In this document: piece by piece, positions 16,115 through 18,596 of the stretch | Numbering within the stretch: position 1 is the stretch's first letter | Layout of the letters: every line of letters starts with the position of its first letter | DNA from: Actinomycetes bacterium | GTDB lineage: Bacteria > Actinomycetota > Acidimicrobiia > Acidimicrobiales > SZUA-35 | Assembly: GCA_024227975.1 (NCBI GenBank) | Contig: JAAETV010000393.1 | Span: forward strand, 1 to 18,596 | Reading direction: 5' to 3' | DNA length: 18,596 bases | Translations under genes and position numbers: made by a program | Notes under the pieces: model-generated | Databases searched by the model: none | What the model was told of the DNA's origin: nothing | The model's input: only the letters and a program-made list of their open reading frames with translations

Positions 16115-16678
16115 ATGTCAGCATTACTCGACGGCATCATGGGCCAGCTCGGCTCGGAGGGGATCGGCCAGATCTCAAAATCTCTGGGGGCAGACGAGGG
16201 CGTCATCGGATCCGCCATCGAAGCCGCCCTGCCCGCCATTCTCGGCGGGATGGCGAATAACACCCAGAACCAGAACGGGGCGGAGTCGCTGTCCAATGCC
16301 CTGAACGACCATGATGTGTCGATCTTCGGTCAGCTCGGCGAGCTCCTCGGTTCCGGGGGCGCTGATGGAGCCAAGATCCTGGGCCATGTCCTGGGCCAAC
16401 GCCAGCCCTACGTCGAGAAGAAGGTAGCGAACTCCTCCGGTGTCAATCTGGAGCTGATCATGAAGCTCTTGCCCATCCTGGCCCCCCTGGTCATGGGGTA
16501 CTTGTCAAAGGAGAAGAAGAGCAAGGGCCTCGACTCCGGCAGCATCGGTGATGTCCTGCGAGGAGAGCGAGAGCAAGAAGAGAAACGCAATCCCGGGCTC
16601 GGCGGTTTGGCCTCCATCCTCGATGCGGACGGCGACGGATCAATCCTCGACGACGTGCTCGGCAAGCTCCTCGGCTAG
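16115..16678 (+). CDS. DUF937-family protein
   Basis: 187 residues of the DUF937 (YidB-like) type, a family of unknown function. Recognisable parts are the N-terminal SALLDGIMGQLGSEGIGQIS with a following ALPAILGGMANN, a Gly-rich middle (GQLGELLGSGGADGAKILGHVLG), a hydrophobic helix LIMKLLPILAPLVMGYLS (114-131), a charged stretch (131-158), and the C-terminal DADGDGSILDDVLGKLLG. The last motif resembles a DxDxDG calcium loop (D170, D172, D174), but it lacks an acidic residue at loop position 12. No signal peptide is visible. ATG 16115 is chosen because AAAGGA lies 7 bases upstream; the frame continues to 16019 without a better start. It precedes the FixX-like gene by 14 bases, so it is probably the first gene of the operon with fixX, etfB and mftE. 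Confidence 0.82.
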   Translation: MSALLDGIMGQLGSEGIGQISKSLGADEGVIGSAIEAALPAILGGMANNTQNQNGAESLSNALNDHDVSIFGQLGELLGSGGADGAKILGHVLGQRQPYVEKKVANSSGVNLELIMKLLPILAPLVMGYLSKEKKSKGLDSGSIGDVLRGEREQEEKRNPGLGGLASILDADGDGSILDDVLGKLLG

Positions 16679-16692
16679 GAGAAGAAGCCGTC

Positions 16693-16983
16693 GTGACCAC
16701 GCTCGGCGTCTCGTTCGAGGAGAGGATGTCAACGGTCGACTTCCGTGTCGGTCAACGGGCCCACATCGCGGTCGACTCTGCGGCCTGTCGGTCGTGCACG
16801 ACCAAGGCCTGTGTCGTGTGCTGCCCGGCCAGGCTCTTCGTGCCGACCTCCGACGGTGGGGTCCTGTTCAACTATGAGCAGTGCTTCGAATGTGGGACCT
16901 GCTACCTGGTGTGCAGCACCCACGGTGCCATCTCTTGGACCTATCCTGACGGTGGTCACGGAGTGACCTTCCGTCGAAGCTGA
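16693..16983 (+). CDS. fixX: FixX-like ferredoxin of the ETF:quinone branch
   Basis: 96 residues. FixX-type ferredoxins supply the iron-sulfur centre that ETF-QO carries in its own C-terminus, and they work with FixC. The C-terminal half has the FixX look: VLFNYEQCFECGTCYLVC, then ISWTYPDGGHGVTFRRS, comparable to the ECGTC and YPxGxxGVxFR ends of known FixX. There are two cysteine sets: CRSCTTKACVVCCP (C-x2-C-x4-C-x3-C-P, plus an extra Cys) and CFECGTCYLVC (C-x2-C-x2-C-x3-C). Two 4Fe-4S clusters are therefore possible, whereas E. coli FixX has lost the first set. The start is GTG 16693 with AGGAG 11 bases upstream. ATG 16726, preceded by a very close GAGGAGAGG, is an alternative and would remove 11 residues. 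The etfB-like gene follows after 19 bases. Confidence 0.87.
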   Translation: MTTLGVSFEERMSTVDFRVGQRAHIAVDSAACRSCTTKACVVCCPARLFVPTSDGGVLFNYEQCFECGTCYLVCSTHGAISWTYPDGGHGVTFRRS

Positions 16984-17002
16984 GCACCCAGGAGGCTGCC
17001 TC

Positions 17003-17887
17003 GTGACTGTGCTCGTCTGTCTGAAGTGGGTTGCTCTTCGACCCGAGGTCGATCCAGCCTCGGGCCAGGTCCTGACAGACGACCGCTTCAGCGGGATCAG
17101 CCCGGCTGACCGTTCCGCCCTCGAATGGGCCCTACGCCTCAGTGGTGGTACCGATTCGATCGTCGCCGTCTGTGTCGGGCCCCCGGCGGCCGAATCGACC
17201 CTGCGAGACGCCTTGGCGGTAGGGGCATCCGATGCCATCCGGGTCGATGTCTCGACCGAGCTGTCGAGCAGTGCGGTTGGCTCAGAACTGGCCGCCGTCG
17301 TGGCTGGCCTCGGCCCGTCCCACGACATCGAGCTGGTCTGTGCCGGCAACCACAGCCTGGACCGGGGTTCAGGTTCGGTGCCCGCTTTCCTGGCCAACGA
17401 ACTGGGGTGGTCCCAGGCCCTCGGGCTGGTCTCGATCGAGTCCTCAGGGGCACCACTGACGGTCGAGCGTCGGCTGGATCGGGGTCGACGGGAGCGATTG
17501 GCTGTAGAGGGGCCGACGGTACTGTCCTTCGAACGTGGCCCCGAGCTCAGGCGGGCGTCGCTTGGAGGTGCCCTGGCGGCCAAGTCGGCCACTGTCGTCG
17601 TCACTGACGCGAACCACCGGCCTGGCTCGGCCAGTAGCCACAATGACCGGGGCCTGCGGGTCATCGGCCGGGGCCCCTTCCGGCCTCCGACAAATGTGCA
17701 ACCAGCCCCCACAGGTTCGACCCATGAGCGTCTGGTCGCACTGAGTGGGGCTGGCCTGGCGCCAACGGCCAGCGCCCAGGTCCAACGCGTATCACCGGCA
17801 GAAGCGGCCCAGTTGGCCCTCGAACGACTCCAGGAGTGGGGCTACGTCTCTGCGACCTCCTCGGCCGACGATGCTGGTCTTGGGTAG
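17003..17887 (+). CDS. etfB: Electron transfer flavoprotein beta subunit (FixA-like), mycofactocin-associated type
   Basis: 294 residues, somewhat longer than the usual 250-260. The ETF beta fold is recognisable from the start: VLVCLKWV, SPADRSALEWALRL, IVAVCVGPPAAESTLRDALAVGASDAIRV, and the signature AGNHSLDRGSGSVPAFLANELGWSQA (115-139), equivalent to GxQAxDxDxGQVxxxLAxxLGxPxx. The nucleotide-binding segment before the C-terminal arm is diverged: VERRLDRG is present, but the usual NxPRYxxLP stretch reads GPELRRASLGGALAAKS. A tail (264-283) carries SPAEAAQLALERLQEWGYV. An AGGAGG (16990-16995) lies 7 bases before GTG 17003. It sits between the FixX-like gene (19 bases) and mftE (3 bases), far from its alpha partner at 2514. 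By position this is the ETF beta of the mycofactocin system. Confidence 0.87.
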   Translation: MTVLVCLKWVALRPEVDPASGQVLTDDRFSGISPADRSALEWALRLSGGTDSIVAVCVGPPAAESTLRDALAVGASDAIRVDVSTELSSSAVGSELAAVVAGLGPSHDIELVCAGNHSLDRGSGSVPAFLANELGWSQALGLVSIESSGAPLTVERRLDRGRRERLAVEGPTVLSFERGPELRRASLGGALAAKSATVVVTDANHRPGSASSHNDRGLRVIGRGPFRPPTNVQPAPTGSTHERLVALSGAGLAPTASAQVQRVSPAEAAQLALERLQEWGYVSATSSADDAGLG

Positions 17888-17890
17888 GCC

Positions 17891-18589
17891 GTGAAGGGCC
17901 AAGAACTGGGTGCAGCAACAACAGTCGAGATCGCCGACGCTCGCCCCTCACTCCTTCTGGTTCCCCTGGGGTCAACCGAGCAGCACGGCCCCCACCTCCC
18001 CCTGGATACCGACTCGCGGATCGCCAAGGCGTGGGCCGAGCGGCTGGCGGCGCTCCACCCCTCAGCCGTGGTGGCTCCCGTCGTTGACTACGGGTCCTCG
18101 GGAGAGCACCAGAGCTTCCCCGGCACCCTGTCCATCGGCCACGCTGCCCTCCATGGTTTGGTGTTGGAGCTGGTGCGATCGGCGGCCCACACCTTCTCCG
18201 CCACGGTCTTTGTCTGCGGCCATGGGGGCAACGCCGTCCCCGTACTGGCCGCCGTCGAACAAGCTCGGAGCGAAGGCCATCGGGCCACTGTCCTGCTGCC
18301 CCGCTGGTCAGACCTCGACGGGATCGACATCGATGCACACGCCGGCCGGACCGAGACCTCGATCCTGCTTCACCTGTGCCCCGACGAGGTCCGTTTGGAC
18401 CTGGCAGCAGCAGGAGCTACGGAGCCTTTGTCCGAGCTGATGGACGATCTGGCCACCGCCGGGATGGAGGCGGTGTCAGCCAGTGGAGTACTGGGTGATC
18501 CGACCGGAGCCAGTCCGGCTGAGGGTGCGCGTTTGCTCGATGACCTGGTGGCAAGATCGCGCTCCTCGATCGCCGACCTGTGGCCCTGA
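17891..18589 (+). CDS. mftE: Mycofactocin precursor peptide peptidase (creatininase family)
   Basis: 232 residues. MftE is a metal-dependent peptidase. It cleaves the MftC-modified MftA peptide to release the C-terminal Val-Tyr-derived lactam (AHDP), which becomes the redox core of mycofactocin. The creatininase-fold metal and active-site elements are all visible: VPLGSTEQHGPHLPLDTDS (24-42, with E30, H32 and D41 as likely ligands), YGSSGEHQSFPGTLSIG (67-83), FVCGHGGNA (107-115) and DAHAGRTETS (148-157, with H150 and E155). The start is GTG 17891, 3 bases after the etfB stop, with only a weak TAGG before it. The gene is complete and ends 7 bases before the window does. It is the marker that assigns the surrounding ETF, FixCX and OYE genes to a mycofactocin locus. 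Other mft genes probably follow downstream. Confidence 0.93.
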   Translation: MKGQELGAATTVEIADARPSLLLVPLGSTEQHGPHLPLDTDSRIAKAWAERLAALHPSAVVAPVVDYGSSGEHQSFPGTLSIGHAALHGLVLELVRSAAHTFSATVFVCGHGGNAVPVLAAVEQARSEGHRATVLLPRWSDLDGIDIDAHAGRTETSILLHLCPDEVRLDLAAAGATEPLSELMDDLATAGMEAVSASGVLGDPTGASPAEGARLLDDLVARSRSSIADLWP

Positions 18590-18596
18590 CCAACCG

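Noticed and set aside
16729..17712. Long open frame on the reverse strand (327 codons) opposite fixX and etfB
   Set aside because: The translation is Ser/Arg/Pro-rich with no recognisable domain. The forward strand here holds clear FixX and ETF beta motifs with good ribosome-binding sites. High GC content creates such mirror frames.
1..18596. tRNA, rRNA, CRISPR array, insertion sequence or mftA/B/C/D/F gene
   Set aside because: Nothing matching these was seen. Coding density is close to complete and every long stretch is explained by a recognised protein family.

Overview
This window reads as a high-GC chromosomal segment of an actinobacterium. A mycofactocin gene set, an ergothioneine pair (egtB-egtD) and an actinobacterial-type glgC together point that way. 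Acidimicrobiia is my best guess at class level, but I could not test it. The DNA is densely packed, with ATGA and TTGA overlaps, gaps of a few bases and two overlapping convergent gene pairs. The largest gap is 170 bases. I see no tRNA, rRNA, CRISPR array, insertion sequence or long repeat.

Layout. (1) 1-3482, rightward: the 3' end of a FadH/OYE-type oxidoreductase, a complete second FadH/OYE flavoprotein, and an ETF alpha (FixB-like) subunit, joined by 4-base overlaps. (2) 3457-7110, leftward: egtB, egtD and a FixC-like ETF:quinone oxidoreductase, probably one transcript. (3) 7226-15944: a glycogen block of glgB (left), glgC (right), then glgP-glgX-glgA (left). It covers ADP-glucose synthesis, chain elongation, branching, phosphorolysis and debranching. 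(4) 16115-18589, rightward: a DUF937 protein, a FixX-like ferredoxin, an ETF beta (FixA-like) subunit and mftE, the mycofactocin peptidase.

The most striking feature is that all four parts of a Fix-type electron-transfer complex (FixA, FixB, FixC, FixX) are present but split. FixB and FixC sit at the left edge and FixX and FixA at the right edge, beside mftE. About 12.6 kb of leftward, mostly unrelated genes lies between them (fixC, egtDB and the glycogen genes, with glgC alone pointing right). The ETF alpha and beta subunits must still pair as a heterodimer, so the two flanks most likely serve one system. My inference is that mycofactocin-dependent dehydrogenases and the FadH/OYE enzymes pass electrons to the ETF, then through FixC/FixX to the quinone pool. 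Ergothioneine genes sharing a likely transcript with fixC would join two small-molecule redox systems.

The other mycofactocin genes (mftA, B, C, D, F) are not in the window. They could lie just beyond either edge, most likely after mftE, where the sequence stops 7 bases past the gene. All calls rest on reading motifs by eye; no database search or structure prediction was run.
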